Origin: JAENWD01 sp963796915
GTDB lineage: Bacteria > Acidobacteriota > Vicinamibacteria > Vicinamibacterales > JAENWD01
Reading direction: 5' to 3'
DNA length: 64,000 nucleotides
Assembly (NCBI GenBank): GCA_963796915.1
Contig: CAWCNI010000002.1
Location: 1,116,001-1,180,000, forward strand
The translations under genes were made by a program, and so were the position numbers. The stretch's first letter is position 1; the number at the start of each line of letters is the position of its first letter. Below the pieces are notes generated by a model, which was given only the letters and a program-made list of their open reading frames with translations, had not been told where the DNA came from and did no database searches. Positions 34,178-43,357 of the stretch are shown in pieces.

Positions 34178-34751
34178 GCGCGTTGACGACTCTCACTCGC
34201 TCAGCCGCCTGGTGATAGTGCCTGTCGCACTCACTGCACGTCGCCGCCGACCCGGCAAAGGTCAGACGCGCTGAACAAGTGCACACCCAGCCAGACACTC
34301 GCGCGGGATTGCCATAGCTGAGAGCATGATCGGGAACGTCAGCAGTCACCACTGCGCCGGCGCCGATCATCGCGGACGCACCAATGCGAATTCCGCAGAG
34401 AATCGTCGCGTTCGCGCCGATTGAGGCTCCTTGTCCGACCACCGTCTTCTGGGCCTGCCAGCGAGGGTTGCCGCTGCGTGGCCGCCGATCGTTGGTGAAC
34501 GTCGCATTGGGCCCGACAAATACTCCGTCTTCGAGCGTGACGTGGTCCCACACCGAGACGCCGTTCTTCAGCGTGACATGGTTGCCGATCACCGCGCCTG
34601 CTTCGACGAAACAGTGATCGGAGATCTTGCAGTCCGCGCCGATCGTGGCGCCGGCCATGATATGCGTGAACGCCCAGATACGGGTGCCCGCGCCGATGGC
34701 GCTGCTCTCGACCAGCGCCGTTTCGTGTTTGTACACGGGGTTCTCGGTCAT
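34158..34751 (-). CDS. Left-handed beta-helix sugar N-acetyltransferase with C-terminal zinc ribbon (WbpD-like)
   Basis: 197 residues. Hexapeptide repeats run from about 15 to 150 (TRIWAFTHIMAGATIGADCKIS, GVFVGPNATFTND, GASIGANATILCGIRIG, VVTADVPDHALSYGNPARV), as in WbpD/WlbB UDP-sugar N-acetyltransferases. After about residue 152 there is an unusual Cys-rich tail (CTCSARL ... CSECDRHYH), a CxC + CxxC zinc-ribbon pattern. Overlaps the oxidoreductase stop by 4 bp (ATGA) and the GT2 start by 20 bp, so translation is coupled. Confidence 0.92.
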   Translation of the reverse strand: MTENPVYKHETALVESSAIGAGTRIWAFTHIMAGATIGADCKISDHCFVEAGAVIGNHVTLKNGVSVWDHVTLEDGVFVGPNATFTNDRRPRSGNPRWQAQKTVVGQGASIGANATILCGIRIGASAMIGAGAVVTADVPDHALSYGNPARVSGWVCTCSARLTFAGSAATCSECDRHYHQAAERVRVVNAHDTDGH

Positions 34752-35791
34752 TGCACTGCGACTGGCGCGCCTCGAGCCTTGAGGGACTTCTGAATCGCTT
34801 CGACAGTCCGGACGACTTCCACGCCACTCGCTCCGTCCGACAACTCGGCCCGCCCGTTCCTGATGGCGCTCAGGAAATAGCGCCCCTGCTTCTTCAGAGG
34901 CTCCTCCAGCGGGATGCGCGGGATGGTGATGTCGCCTTCACGCGCCAGCAACTGAAAGTGCCCGTAGTCGTCGTAGTACGTGTCCCGGACGACGCCCTTG
35001 TCGAAGACCTGCACAGCGCCAAGAGGCGAGAGGTCGTCCCAGGTGATCATCTTCCTGGCGCCGACGATTGTGATTTCACGGACCTTCTTCGGATCGAGCC
35101 AGGACGCGTGAATCCTCGCCAGCACGTCATTGGGGTAGCGCAGCGAAATAAACGCGATGTCCTCGATGCCGTCCTGCAGGAAGGCCTCGCCGACGGCGGA
35201 CACCACCAGCGGCCGCGCACCGAGCAGCCAGTTGAAGATCGACACGTCATGCGACGCCAGATCGTAGACGGCGTTGACATCCTGCCGTATGGGGCCAAGG
35301 TTGGTCCGCGTCGATCCGATGTAATAGAGCTTGCCTGCCTCGCCGCCGTCAAGGAACTCCTTCAGCTTGGCGATGCCGTTGTGGAAGAGAAACACCTGCC
35401 CCACCATCAGCACCACGCCCTTGTCACGCGCGAGACTGACAAGGGCCTCGCCCTCGCCTGCCGTCATGCACAACGGCTTCTCGACGAGCACATGCTTGTT
35501 CGCCTCCAGCGCTTCCCTGGCGATGTCATAGTGCGTGCGGGTCGGTGTTGCCACGATGACGGCGTCCAGTGACTGCTCGTTCAGCAGGTCGCGATAGTCC
35601 GTCAGCCGCCGCACTGCAGGATGGGATTGCCGCAGGCTCTCCAGGCGTCTCACATCGGAATCGGCCACCGCAGTCACTGTCGAGCCCGGCAGCGACGAAA
35701 ACACACGGACGTGATTCGGGCCCCAGTGACCGCACCCAATCACGCCGACTGAAATCTCCCGCTCGTCGCTCGGCGGGCTCAACTGCATCTC
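34748..35791 (-). CDS. Gfo/Idh/MocA-family oxidoreductase (WbpB-like)
   Basis: 347 residues from ATG 35791 (frame open to 35812). NAD(P)-binding N-terminus SVGVIGCGHWGPNHVRVFSS, catalytic EKP in VLVEKPLCMTAGEGEALVSLA, then the Gfo/Idh C-terminal beta-sheet domain (YDLASHDVSIFNWLLG). In the wbp/wlb pathway the homologue oxidises UDP-N-acetylglucosaminuronate at C3 before transamination, which fits the neighbours. The UDP-GlcNAc 6-dehydrogenase needed first is not in the window. Confidence 0.92.
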   Translation of the reverse strand, partial: EMQLSPPSDEREISVGVIGCGHWGPNHVRVFSSLPGSTVTAVADSDVRRLESLRQSHPAVRRLTDYRDLLNEQSLDAVIVATPTRTHYDIAREALEANKHVLVEKPLCMTAGEGEALVSLARDKGVVLMVGQVFLFHNGIAKLKEFLDGGEAGKLYYIGSTRTNLGPIRQDVNAVYDLASHDVSIFNWLLGARPLVVSAVGEAFLQDGIEDIAFISLRYPNDVLARIHASWLDPKKVREITIVGARKMITWDDLSPLGAVQVFDKGVVRDTYYDDYGHFQLLAREGDITIPRIPLEEPLKKQGRYFLSAIRNGRAELSDGASGVEVVRTVEAIQKSLKARGAPVAVQ

Positions 35792-35840
35792 TCCTGCATC
35801 GTCACGACCCACTGTGAATGCAGACGCGCGCCTGTGCTGG

Positions 35841-37517
35841 TCAACCGCTTCGCCGGCGTTCGAATTTGTAGATATGGAGCGCAGGAAACGACTGCTCCGC
35901 CGTGAGCCGATAGTCGTGTTGCCTCAGCCACTGCAGGAGCTGTTGTCCACTTCTGCGCGTGCGCGGAGTCTCCGTGGCGTAAAGCGCATCGTAGCTGTCC
36001 GGGGCCGCGCGGCTCACCTCGGGCAAGCTCAACACGGCGATCTTCTGCCTGCCATCACTTTCGAGCTGCGAGTCGACCTCCGCCATTTCCTTCCTGACGG
36101 CGCCCGGAAGGGCGGAGTCCGCTCCGAAGATCCGGCTGGCCAGCTGCCCCATTCGGGGAAGGCGGTCCCGCAGGCGCTGCAAGCGAACATGATCGGCGAA
36201 CCCGTCGTCGTAGTAGGGCAGCGAGCGGTCCGCCAGCAGGCCGACAGTGGCGGCCCTGTTCCCGGACGACGCGATGTCTCGTTTGAGATAACTCGCCGCA
36301 GCGCGCCAGTCCGGCTTGCAGGACCCGATGGCACAGGTGTCTGGATTTCGAAACAGCCACACGGTGCCCAGCCCGGACACCCCAATCAGTCCGCTCAGCA
36401 GCAGGACCGTCCACGCGTTGTGCCTTGCGGGCGTCGCGGCGCGCGCCAGGATCATGAGATAGAAGGGCAATGCCACATAACAGCTGCGCTCGATGTAACT
36501 GGCGCGAAAACCTGCCGCGTTGATCGCCAGCAGGAACAGGGGAATGCAGAAGACGACACCAAGTGCCGCCGCTCCCCAGCGCCTTCCGCTTCCGCTGTCC
36601 GCGTGAAGCGCAGCCGCGCTCCCCTTGAGAAAGAGCGCGGAGAAGAACAGCTGGCACGCCAGGTTGACGAGAGGCACGTCGCGCCAGCCAGCGGCGTCAC
36701 GAGCGAGCGGCGAAAGCGTGTTGCCAGTCGAATACCAGTTGAAGAAGAGGAGCCACGCCTCCCACGCTGAGAACGGCCGTAGATAGCCCGCTCCGGTTGG
36801 GATGGAGCCGGCGACGTACTGCTTGAACCACAAGACGCAGGCAAGCAGCAGGAAGACGATCGCATTCAGCCCGAGAACTGTCAGCGCGCGCTTTCTGTGG
36901 AGAACGCAGATGCCAGACAGGAGCACCACCAGAACGGACACGTACAAGTGGCTGAGCGTGCCCAGCAACACTGAGAAGAAGTAGACAACGAGCCAGGCAA
37001 CAGGCGCCTTCGCGCTGGAAGCAGACGGCCCCTGCAGCTTCACGAGAGCGAGGAACGCAAGAAGGAAAAAACACATCATGCCTGCGTACGGCCGGGCCTC
37101 TGCCGAGTACCAGATATGAACCGGCGAGACGCTGAGCAACAGGCAGGTGAGCAGGGCGACACCGCGATTGAACAGGGCGCGAGCGACCTGGTAGGTGAGG
37201 AGGATCGACGCAAGGCCGAAAACCAGAGGAGGAAGGCGAAGCGAGAATTCGGTGTCGGGGAAGACCTTGTCCCAGAAGAACATCATGGTGTAGTGGACCG
37301 GCATGTTGCTGTCCCATGCCCAGGCATCCAGCAGGTGAAAGACGTCGGTCAGGTAGCGCTGCGTGACTGAGATCTCGTCGTACCACAGGCTCTTCGCCAT
37401 CCACGGCAGCCGCAGCGCGAGAGCCAGCGCCGCGATCAGCAGGAGCGCGTACTCTTCCCGCAGCCAGCGGCTGCCGGAAGAGTAGTCCTCCAACTCCGGG
37501 AGCGCGGCTGTCGTCAC
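35841..37517 (-). CDS. GT39/ArnT-type membrane glycosyltransferase
   Basis: 558 residues. The start is GTG 37517, overlapping the preceding stop as GTGA; the frame stays open to 37709 but the extra sequence is not membrane-like. About ten or more helices. The first loop carries WYDEISVTQRYL, the Asp-Glu site of GT-C enzymes that use polyprenyl-phosphate sugars. SAEARPYAGMMCFF is also typical of the PMT_2 family. It transfers a sugar to a lipid, protein or glycan on the periplasmic side. A soluble C-terminal domain of about 150 residues follows the last helix. Confidence 0.88.
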   Translation of the reverse strand: MTTAALPELEDYSSGSRWLREEYALLLIAALALALRLPWMAKSLWYDEISVTQRYLTDVFHLLDAWAWDSNMPVHYTMMFFWDKVFPDTEFSLRLPPLVFGLASILLTYQVARALFNRGVALLTCLLLSVSPVHIWYSAEARPYAGMMCFFLLAFLALVKLQGPSASSAKAPVAWLVVYFFSVLLGTLSHLYVSVLVVLLSGICVLHRKRALTVLGLNAIVFLLLACVLWFKQYVAGSIPTGAGYLRPFSAWEAWLLFFNWYSTGNTLSPLARDAAGWRDVPLVNLACQLFFSALFLKGSAAALHADSGSGRRWGAAALGVVFCIPLFLLAINAAGFRASYIERSCYVALPFYLMILARAATPARHNAWTVLLLSGLIGVSGLGTVWLFRNPDTCAIGSCKPDWRAAASYLKRDIASSGNRAATVGLLADRSLPYYDDGFADHVRLQRLRDRLPRMGQLASRIFGADSALPGAVRKEMAEVDSQLESDGRQKIAVLSLPEVSRAAPDSYDALYATETPRTRRSGQQLLQWLRQHDYRLTAEQSFPALHIYKFERRRSG

Positions 37518-38308
37518 GAAGGCCGAGGCGTCTTGGTGACTACGACTGCAGGGCGAGGGGATGGCCGGAACGCATACGCGAACTGCTTCAGAATGCCGTT
37601 CTGCGGAAATTCGCTTTCGTTGACGCCGAATTCGCCAGGCAGATCGTAGGACACGTGAGCGGTCCCGAAGATCCAGTCGAAAATCGAGAAGTTGTTGCCG
37701 TAGTTGCAATCATGAATCGCCGGGTCCTTGACGTGATGCCAGCGATGCATTTCAGGGCCGACGAAGACGTAGATGAGCGGACCGATGTTCCATCTCACGT
37801 TGGAGTGGTTCATCATCCCGAAAAACACGTCGAACCCAGCCCAGATCAGGATGGCCGTATCGGACGCTCCGAGAAAGAGCAGGGGACAGATGTAGATCGT
37901 GCGATCCAGCAGCTTCTCGATGGGGTGAAACCTGGCGCTGGCCAGGAAATCCATTTGCGTCGAGCTGTGGTGCGTTTCGTGCAGGCGCCACCACCACTGC
38001 CAGCGATGCTTCAGGCGATGGGTGACGTAGAAAAGGAAATCCAGGGTGAGAAGAACGCCGATCACCTGGACGACGAGCGGCCTGTCTCTCAGAATGTTGA
38101 ATGACTCGTGCGGCAGGTATCGATCGCCGATCTCTGAAATCGCAACTGCGAGCGTCCCGTTGACAAAAACCCGCATGAAGAAGTGGATCGGAATGTAGAG
38201 AATGTCAGTCCAGAATCCTCTGCGGAAAATGCCCTGGTCCGGCCGGAGCGGGAAGAGCCTCTCGGCCAGGAAGAAGAACGCAGCAAGGAAGCCAAAGAGG
38301 TACACCAT
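37514..38308 (-). CDS. Fatty-acid hydroxylase/sterol-desaturase superfamily protein
   Basis: 264 residues with about four hydrophobic helices and the eight-histidine di-iron pattern of the family: HRLKH, HETHHSSTQMDF and HRWHHVKDPAIHDCNYGNNFS. These enzymes hydroxylate or desaturate lipids in the membrane using O2. It is the first gene of the glycan operon and overlaps the GT39 start, so lipid modification may be part of making the glycan carrier or anchor. Confidence 0.9.
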   Translation of the reverse strand: MVYLFGFLAAFFFLAERLFPLRPDQGIFRRGFWTDILYIPIHFFMRVFVNGTLAVAISEIGDRYLPHESFNILRDRPLVVQVIGVLLTLDFLFYVTHRLKHRWQWWWRLHETHHSSTQMDFLASARFHPIEKLLDRTIYICPLLFLGASDTAILIWAGFDVFFGMMNHSNVRWNIGPLIYVFVGPEMHRWHHVKDPAIHDCNYGNNFSIFDWIFGTAHVSYDLPGEFGVNESEFPQNGILKQFAYAFRPSPRPAVVVTKTPRPS

Positions 38309-38401
38309 CGGCTGGAGTGTCGGCGATGTGGCCGTAAAATACCAAATCGCTTCCCCACCAACAAGCCAGAACTGCCGCTGCGAGACTGTCGATTCACACG
38401 C

Positions 38402-39292
38402 TCAGCCTCTTTCGAGCTCCGAACGGTTCCAGTGCGAGAGGTCTGCAGCAGCCGAGTAGGTGCTCTCCAGGAACGCCGTCAAATCGCGCGCGGGCGAGGA
38501 GGAGCGCCGGACCTCGTCGTACGGCAGCAGAAATTCGGAAAACGTCTGGTTGTAGGATGCGCCGCCAGGCCGGGCGGTTGCGGTCTTGAAGCCGTCGGGC
38601 TCGGGGGCGGCGTAGCCGTAGAACACGGGCTCGGGCAACTGGGCGTTGCCCGGCCAGAAGCCGTGGCTGATCACCTCGTGGGAGTACGCCTCGCGCGTCA
38701 TCGCGTCGGCGCCCGCACGCTCGGGCGCACGGCGTCCGTTGAATCGGGTCGACGCCAGATCGAAACTACCCCAGAAAAAGTGCACCGGGCTCGCTTTGCC
38801 GAGAAAGCGTCCGCGAAAGGCTTCGAACACCGGATGCATCAGGACGATCGCGCGGAAGAAGTCGGCGACAGTCGCGCGGTCGTACGAGTGATGCGTCGTG
38901 TCGGCCTCGAAGCGGATCGGCTCGGCGATTTCCACCGGCATCGTCCAGATTCTGATGTCGATGCCGAGTGCCTTCATCCTCGTCATCACCTCCGCGTAGA
39001 AGTCGGCGACGCTCATCGGACGCAGCGGAACCATCTCGACTCCGCCATCGGAACACAGGATCCGCAGCTCGTGATCGACGAAGTCGAACGCGATCGTGAA
39101 TCCGCGGCCGCCGTATGTCAGACGGTGCGTGATGAAGCCGCGCGCCGTGGTCAGGAACGCGATGTTCCAGAAGTGGTTCGTCGGCATCGTCAGCTTCAGC
39201 GCGATCTTGCCGACGACTTGCGTCCACATGTGCAGCGTGGCGTACGTGTCACGCCAGCCGTCGTACGGGAGAGCCGGCCAGGTGTCGTCCAT
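38402..39292 (-). CDS. DUF5996 family protein
   Basis: 296 residues, no signal peptide. Characteristic blocks are WPALPYDGWRDTYATLHMWTQVVGKI, NHFWNIAFLTTARG, HPVFEAFRGRFLGKASPVHFFWGSFDLA, RFNGRR, EVISHGFWPGN and YNQTFSEFLLPYDEVR. The family is widespread but uncharacterised. The many Trp/His residues suggest ligand binding. It stands alone, 94 bp upstream of the fatty-acid hydroxylase gene in the same orientation. Confidence 0.88.
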   Translation of the reverse strand: MDDTWPALPYDGWRDTYATLHMWTQVVGKIALKLTMPTNHFWNIAFLTTARGFITHRLTYGGRGFTIAFDFVDHELRILCSDGGVEMVPLRPMSVADFYAEVMTRMKALGIDIRIWTMPVEIAEPIRFEADTTHHSYDRATVADFFRAIVLMHPVFEAFRGRFLGKASPVHFFWGSFDLASTRFNGRRAPERAGADAMTREAYSHEVISHGFWPGNAQLPEPVFYGYAAPEPDGFKTATARPGGASYNQTFSEFLLPYDEVRRSSSPARDLTAFLESTYSAAADLSHWNRSELERG

Positions 39293-39485
39293 GTCAGATG
39301 TCCTTCATTCGTCCGAGCCTGGTGCGCACTCGACGTGACCGATCAGGCTCCCGGCGCCCCTGGGCGCGCGGCTAGGCGATTCCGTAGAATAGCGCCTCTT
39401 TGTTGGAGCAAGGCTGATCAGTCTCGTTTTGCACAGCGCGGCGTCTCAAGTCCGCGTATTGTGGATCTTGGGGTCTTGTCGAAAT

Positions 39486-40274
39486 ATGAATGCCGATGTC
39501 GTTCTGCCGATCGCCGTTGTCGGTCTGGTCTTCCTGGTCTGGCTGGTCAATTGCCTGAACATCCTGCGCGAATACGAGCGGGCCGTCGTCTTCCGGCTCG
39601 GGCGCGTGCTGAAGAGAGAGAAGGGGCCGGGTCTGGTCCTGATTCTCTGGCCGATCGACAAGATCGTCAAAGTGTCACTCCGCGTCGTGACGTGGGATGT
39701 GCCGCCGCAGGACGTGATCACGCGCGACAACGTCTCGCTGAAGGTCAATGCGGTGGTCTATTTCAAAGTCGTCAGCGCCACCAAGGCCATCATCGAGGTC
39801 GAGAACTTCCGTTACGCCATCGAGCAGGCGGCCCAAACCAGCTTGCGCTCGGTGCTCGGCGAAGTGGAGCTGGATGACCTCTTGTCCCAGCGTGAAAAGC
39901 TGAACGCCCGGCTTCAAACGATTCTTGACGAGCACACGGAGGCGTGGGGCGTCAAGGTCACTCAAGTTCAGGTCAAGCAAGTCGATCTGCCGCAGGAGAT
40001 GCAGCGGGCGATTGCCGCGCAGGCGGAAGCGGAGCGTGAGCGACGCGCGAAGATCATCTCGGCGGAAGGCGAGTTCCAGGCGTCCGAGAAACTGGCTCAG
40101 GCAGCGGCGGTCTTGAACCGTGAGCCTGTGGCCATCACTCTCCGCTATCTGCAGACGCTGATCGAAATTGGCACCGAGCAGAACACGACGATCGTCTTCC
40201 CCCTGCCGCTCGACCTGCTCGGAGGGCTCGGCAAGCTGACGGCGGGCGCTGTTCCTCGCGCCACTACGCCATGA
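39486..40274 (+). CDS. SPFH-domain slipin/stomatin-like protein
   Basis: 262 residues from ATG 39486 (frame open from 39429). One N-terminal membrane helix (VVLPIAVVGLVFLVWLVNCL), then the SPFH/band-7 domain (EYERAVVFRLGRVL, DVPPQDVITRDNVSLKVNAVVYF, NFRYAIEQAAQTSLRSVLGEVELDDLLSQREKLN) and a coiled coil rich in AEAERERRAKIISAEGE. Slipins form membrane-microdomain oligomers. They are often paired with an NfeD protease partner, which is absent here. It converges on the phosphoglucomutase gene. Confidence 0.94.
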   Translation: MNADVVLPIAVVGLVFLVWLVNCLNILREYERAVVFRLGRVLKREKGPGLVLILWPIDKIVKVSLRVVTWDVPPQDVITRDNVSLKVNAVVYFKVVSATKAIIEVENFRYAIEQAAQTSLRSVLGEVELDDLLSQREKLNARLQTILDEHTEAWGVKVTQVQVKQVDLPQEMQRAIAAQAEAERERRAKIISAEGEFQASEKLAQAAAVLNREPVAITLRYLQTLIEIGTEQNTTIVFPLPLDLLGGLGKLTAGAVPRATTP

Positions 40275-40310
40275 GGTGAACCGCTGCCTCGTCGCGCGAG
40301 GTGTCGGCGG

Positions 40311-41978
40311 TTAGTGGCCGGCCTTTGCGAACAGACTCGTGACCAGCGCCTGCGCTTCCATCTGGATCCGTTCCAGATGCGCGCGATCGCGGAAGCTCTC
40401 CGCGTACAGCTTGTACACGTCCTCCGTGCCGGACGGACGCACGGCGAACCACCCGCTCGTCGGTGATGACCTTCAGTCCGCCGATGGCGGCTCCGTTGCC
40501 GGGCGCGGTCGTGATGATCGAGCGGATGGTGTCGCCCGCCAGCTCCTTTGTCGTCGACCATGCCAGGAGCGAGCTGTCGCAAGAGCCGCTTCTGATCAGC
40601 CGTCGCGGGCGCGTCGATCCGTTCGTAGATCGGCGTTCCGAGCTCGCGCGTGAGTTCGACATAGCGGGCTCCCGGATCGATGCCGAGCGTCGCCGTGATT
40701 TCGGCCGCCAGCAGGCCGAGCAATGATGCCGTCCTTGTCGGTGGTCCACGTCGTGCCGTCGAGGCGCAGGAACGATGCGCCCGCGCTCTCCTCGCCGCCG
40801 AAGCCGAGCGAGCCGTTCAGCAGGCCGTCGACGAACCACTTGAACCCGACCGGGACTTCGATAAGGCGGCGTCCCAGTCCCTTCGTGACCCGGTCGATGA
40901 TGCCGCTGCTGACGACAGTCTTGCCGACCGCGGCGCCGGCCGACCATTCGGGTCGATGCGTGAACAGGTAGGAAATCGCCACGGCGAGATAGTGATTGGG
41001 GTTCATCAATCCCGCCGTTGGCGTGACGATCCCATGACGATCGTGGTCGGCGTCGTTGGCGAAGGCGACGTCGAAGCGATCGCGCATCGCCACCAGCGGC
41101 ACCATCGCATACGGCGACGAGCAATCCGTCCGGATCCTGCCGTCCCAGTCCACGGTCATGAAGCGAAACGTCGGATCGACGGCGTCGTTGACTACAGTCG
41201 CCGCGATCCCGTACCGCGCGACGATCGGCTCCCAGTAGTGCACGCCGGCGCCGCCGAGCGGATCCACGCCGATCCGGACGCCGGCGCCGCGGATGGCCTC
41301 CATGTCGACGACGCTCGCCGAGGTCGTCGACATACGGAGTGATGTAGTCGTGACGATGCGTGGTCGCGGCGCGCGAGCGCGCGCTCGTAGGGCATGCGGC
41401 GGACGGCGCCGAGGCCCGCCGCGAGCAGCGCGTTCGCCGTCGTGCTCGATCCAGCCGGTGACGTCGGTGTCGGCCGGGCCGCCGTTGGGCGGGTTGTACT
41501 TGAAGCCGCCGTCTTCCGGCGGATTGTGCGACGGCGTGATGACGATGCCGTCGGCCAGGCCGGCCGTGCGGCCGCGGTTGTAGCGAAGGATGGCGTGCGA
41601 AATGACCGGCGTCGGCGTGTAGCCGCGATCGCGATCGATCATCACCTCGACGCCGTTGGCCGCCAGCACTTCGAGGGCGCTCGCGAACGCCGGCTCGGAC
41701 AGCGCGTGGGTGTCCATGCCGATGAAGAGCGGGCCGTCGATGTGGTGCGCTCGACGGTACGAGCAGATGGCCTGCGTGATGGCCAGAATGTGCGCTTCGT
41801 TGAACGTGCGCTCGAACGCCGAGCCGCGATGCCCGGACGTCCCGAAGGCGACGCGCTCGGCGGCGACGGACGGATCGGGATGCTCCGCGTAGTACGCGGT
41901 CACCAGTCTCGGGACGTTGACCAGCAGCGACGCCGGAGCTGGCTTGCCGGCAAGCGGACTGATCGTGGTCATCCCCAT
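40311..41978 (-). CDS. pgm: Phosphoglucomutase (alpha-D-glucose-specific), six frameshifts
   Basis: About 555 residues when six +1 frameshifts are bridged (near 41438, 41368, 41319, 40721, 40558 and 40455), matching the usual length of about 546. Key sites: N-terminal VAFGTSGHRGSAFERTFNE, the phosphoserine loop ITPSHNPPEDGGFKYNPPNGG, metal loop FANDADHDRHG, sugar-binding GGEESAGASFLR and C-terminal phosphate site RPSGTEDVYKLYAESF. It interconverts glucose-1-P and glucose-6-P for glycogen and nucleotide-sugar synthesis. Start ATG 41978 or 41972. No stop codons occur between the breaks, so the gene is probably intact in the organism. Confidence 0.9.
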
Positions 41979-42071
41979 CCTCGAGTCACACCATTAAAAA
42001 AGCGAAGCCGTCCGTGAAGAGGCGGGTCCACCCGGGAGGGAGGCCGCGCCCGCGCAAAGCCTGGCACAGAG

Positions 42072-42503
42072 TCAGCTCGTCCCGCCGATGATCGCCAGCG
42101 TCTTCGCGTCGCGCTGGCCATCGAAGAACTTCTCGAGCAGCCGGTCGAACACCGACTCTGGCGACGAAACGGCATCGAACAACGTCGCCGACGAGCGGAG
42201 TTTGACGTCGTCCGGGCTGCCGAAGATCTCGTGCGCCGAACGACCGTCAATCGCACACGCGGATTCGCTGCACTCCACGAGCCGCGGACCGAGCACCGGG
42301 TGCTGCAGATACGCGCGTGCTTCCGCGAGGCTGCCGATCGCGTACCGCTGCGCCATCGGGCTCGACCCGAGGCCGGCAATCTGCGGAAACACAAACCACA
42401 TCCAGTGAGATCGCTTCCGCGCCGCGCGGATTTCGGCGAGCGCCTGCGCATAGCTGTGCTGCTGCGCACTGACGAAGCGAGCGAGATCGAAGGGGTCCGC
42501 CAT
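42072..42503 (-). CDS. DUF1810 family protein
   Basis: 143 residues from ATG 42503. Family hallmarks are clear: DPFDLARFVSAQQHSYAQALAEIRAARKRSHWMWFVFPQIAGLG, RYAIGSLAEARAYLQHPVLGPRL, and DVKLRSSATLFDAVS. These small alpha-helical proteins are related to the YacL/calpastatin-annotated group and have no established role. It is a single gene with no operon partner. Confidence 0.93.
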   Translation of the reverse strand: MADPFDLARFVSAQQHSYAQALAEIRAARKRSHWMWFVFPQIAGLGSSPMAQRYAIGSLAEARAYLQHPVLGPRLVECSESACAIDGRSAHEIFGSPDDVKLRSSATLFDAVSSPESVFDRLLEKFFDGQRDAKTLAIIGGTS

Positions 42504-42733
42504 TTTCAATTCGCGGGTGTCGTCGGGCAGGCTCGAAGGCCGGCGCTACACGTACACCTGTACTACTCCGAAAAGGGTGGCCGAGGCATAGTCGGCCGAG
42601 AGTCCCGGAGCCAGCTCCGAAGCTCTGCTATTCAACACCTGCCGTACTTGCGACGCGTATTCATCTGGTCGGCGGCCCAATACCGGAACCAACCAATGCT
42701 TCCTGGACTAGTATTGGCCGTCAAGAACCTCGC

Positions 42734-43357
42734 ATGAGCCCAGCCCTCACCGAATGGCTTGCCGGCGGGAGCATCGGTGTGCTCGTTGGCATCCTTGTCG
42801 GAATGTCAGCGTCGCCTGTCGTCGGCACTGTCGTGGGTGCCGTCACCGCGATCCTCGCGGCGTTTCTTGGCCTGAGCTCGCCCGCCGCCGAGGGTGACGC
42901 CAGCAAACGAAACCTGCTGAGAACGTCGTCGAGTCCACATCGCATCATCGCCTTCGGACTGCTCGCAGTCGCGGGTCTCTTCCTCGGCTTGTGGATGAGA
43001 ACACACAACGCGCTGAGCCCTTCGAGAGCAACAGACGTCCAGTCGTGGATCGACGCAGGATTCCCACCCCAGGAAGCCCGCGGCCTGCGCGTGTACGCCG
43101 AATTGGGCCTCGCGCCCGAAGGACTCAAACCGCCAGAGTCGAGCGCCAAATCGACGACAAACTCCGTGCTGTATGGCAGTAGCAGGGATGCTTGCCGCAA
43201 TCTCGAGCCCCGGCGCTTCATCAGCGCGGAAGAGACGCTGAAGGCGTGGGAGCTCGAGGGAGGAATGTGGACCGCCCTGGCATCGCTGATCAGAAAACTC
43301 GATGCCAAAGATCCTTCCGACCTGTTGACGACGACGTGGACCAAAGTGTGCGGTTGA
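42734..43357 (+). CDS. Hypothetical membrane protein
   Basis: 207 residues. Two or three N-terminal hydrophobic segments (GGSIGVLVGILVGMSASPVVG, GAVTAILAAFLGL, IIAFGLLAVAGLFLGLWM) are followed by a roughly 120-residue soluble domain with a Cys pair (RDACRNLEP; TKVCG at the C-terminus). The end overlaps the next gene (serine protease) by 10 bp, so the two are likely translated together. I recognise no family. Confidence 0.75.
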   Translation: MSPALTEWLAGGSIGVLVGILVGMSASPVVGTVVGAVTAILAAFLGLSSPAAEGDASKRNLLRTSSSPHRIIAFGLLAVAGLFLGLWMRTHNALSPSRATDVQSWIDAGFPPQEARGLRVYAELGLAPEGLKPPESSAKSTTNSVLYGSSRDACRNLEPRRFISAEETLKAWELEGGMWTALASLIRKLDAKDPSDLLTTTWTKVCG

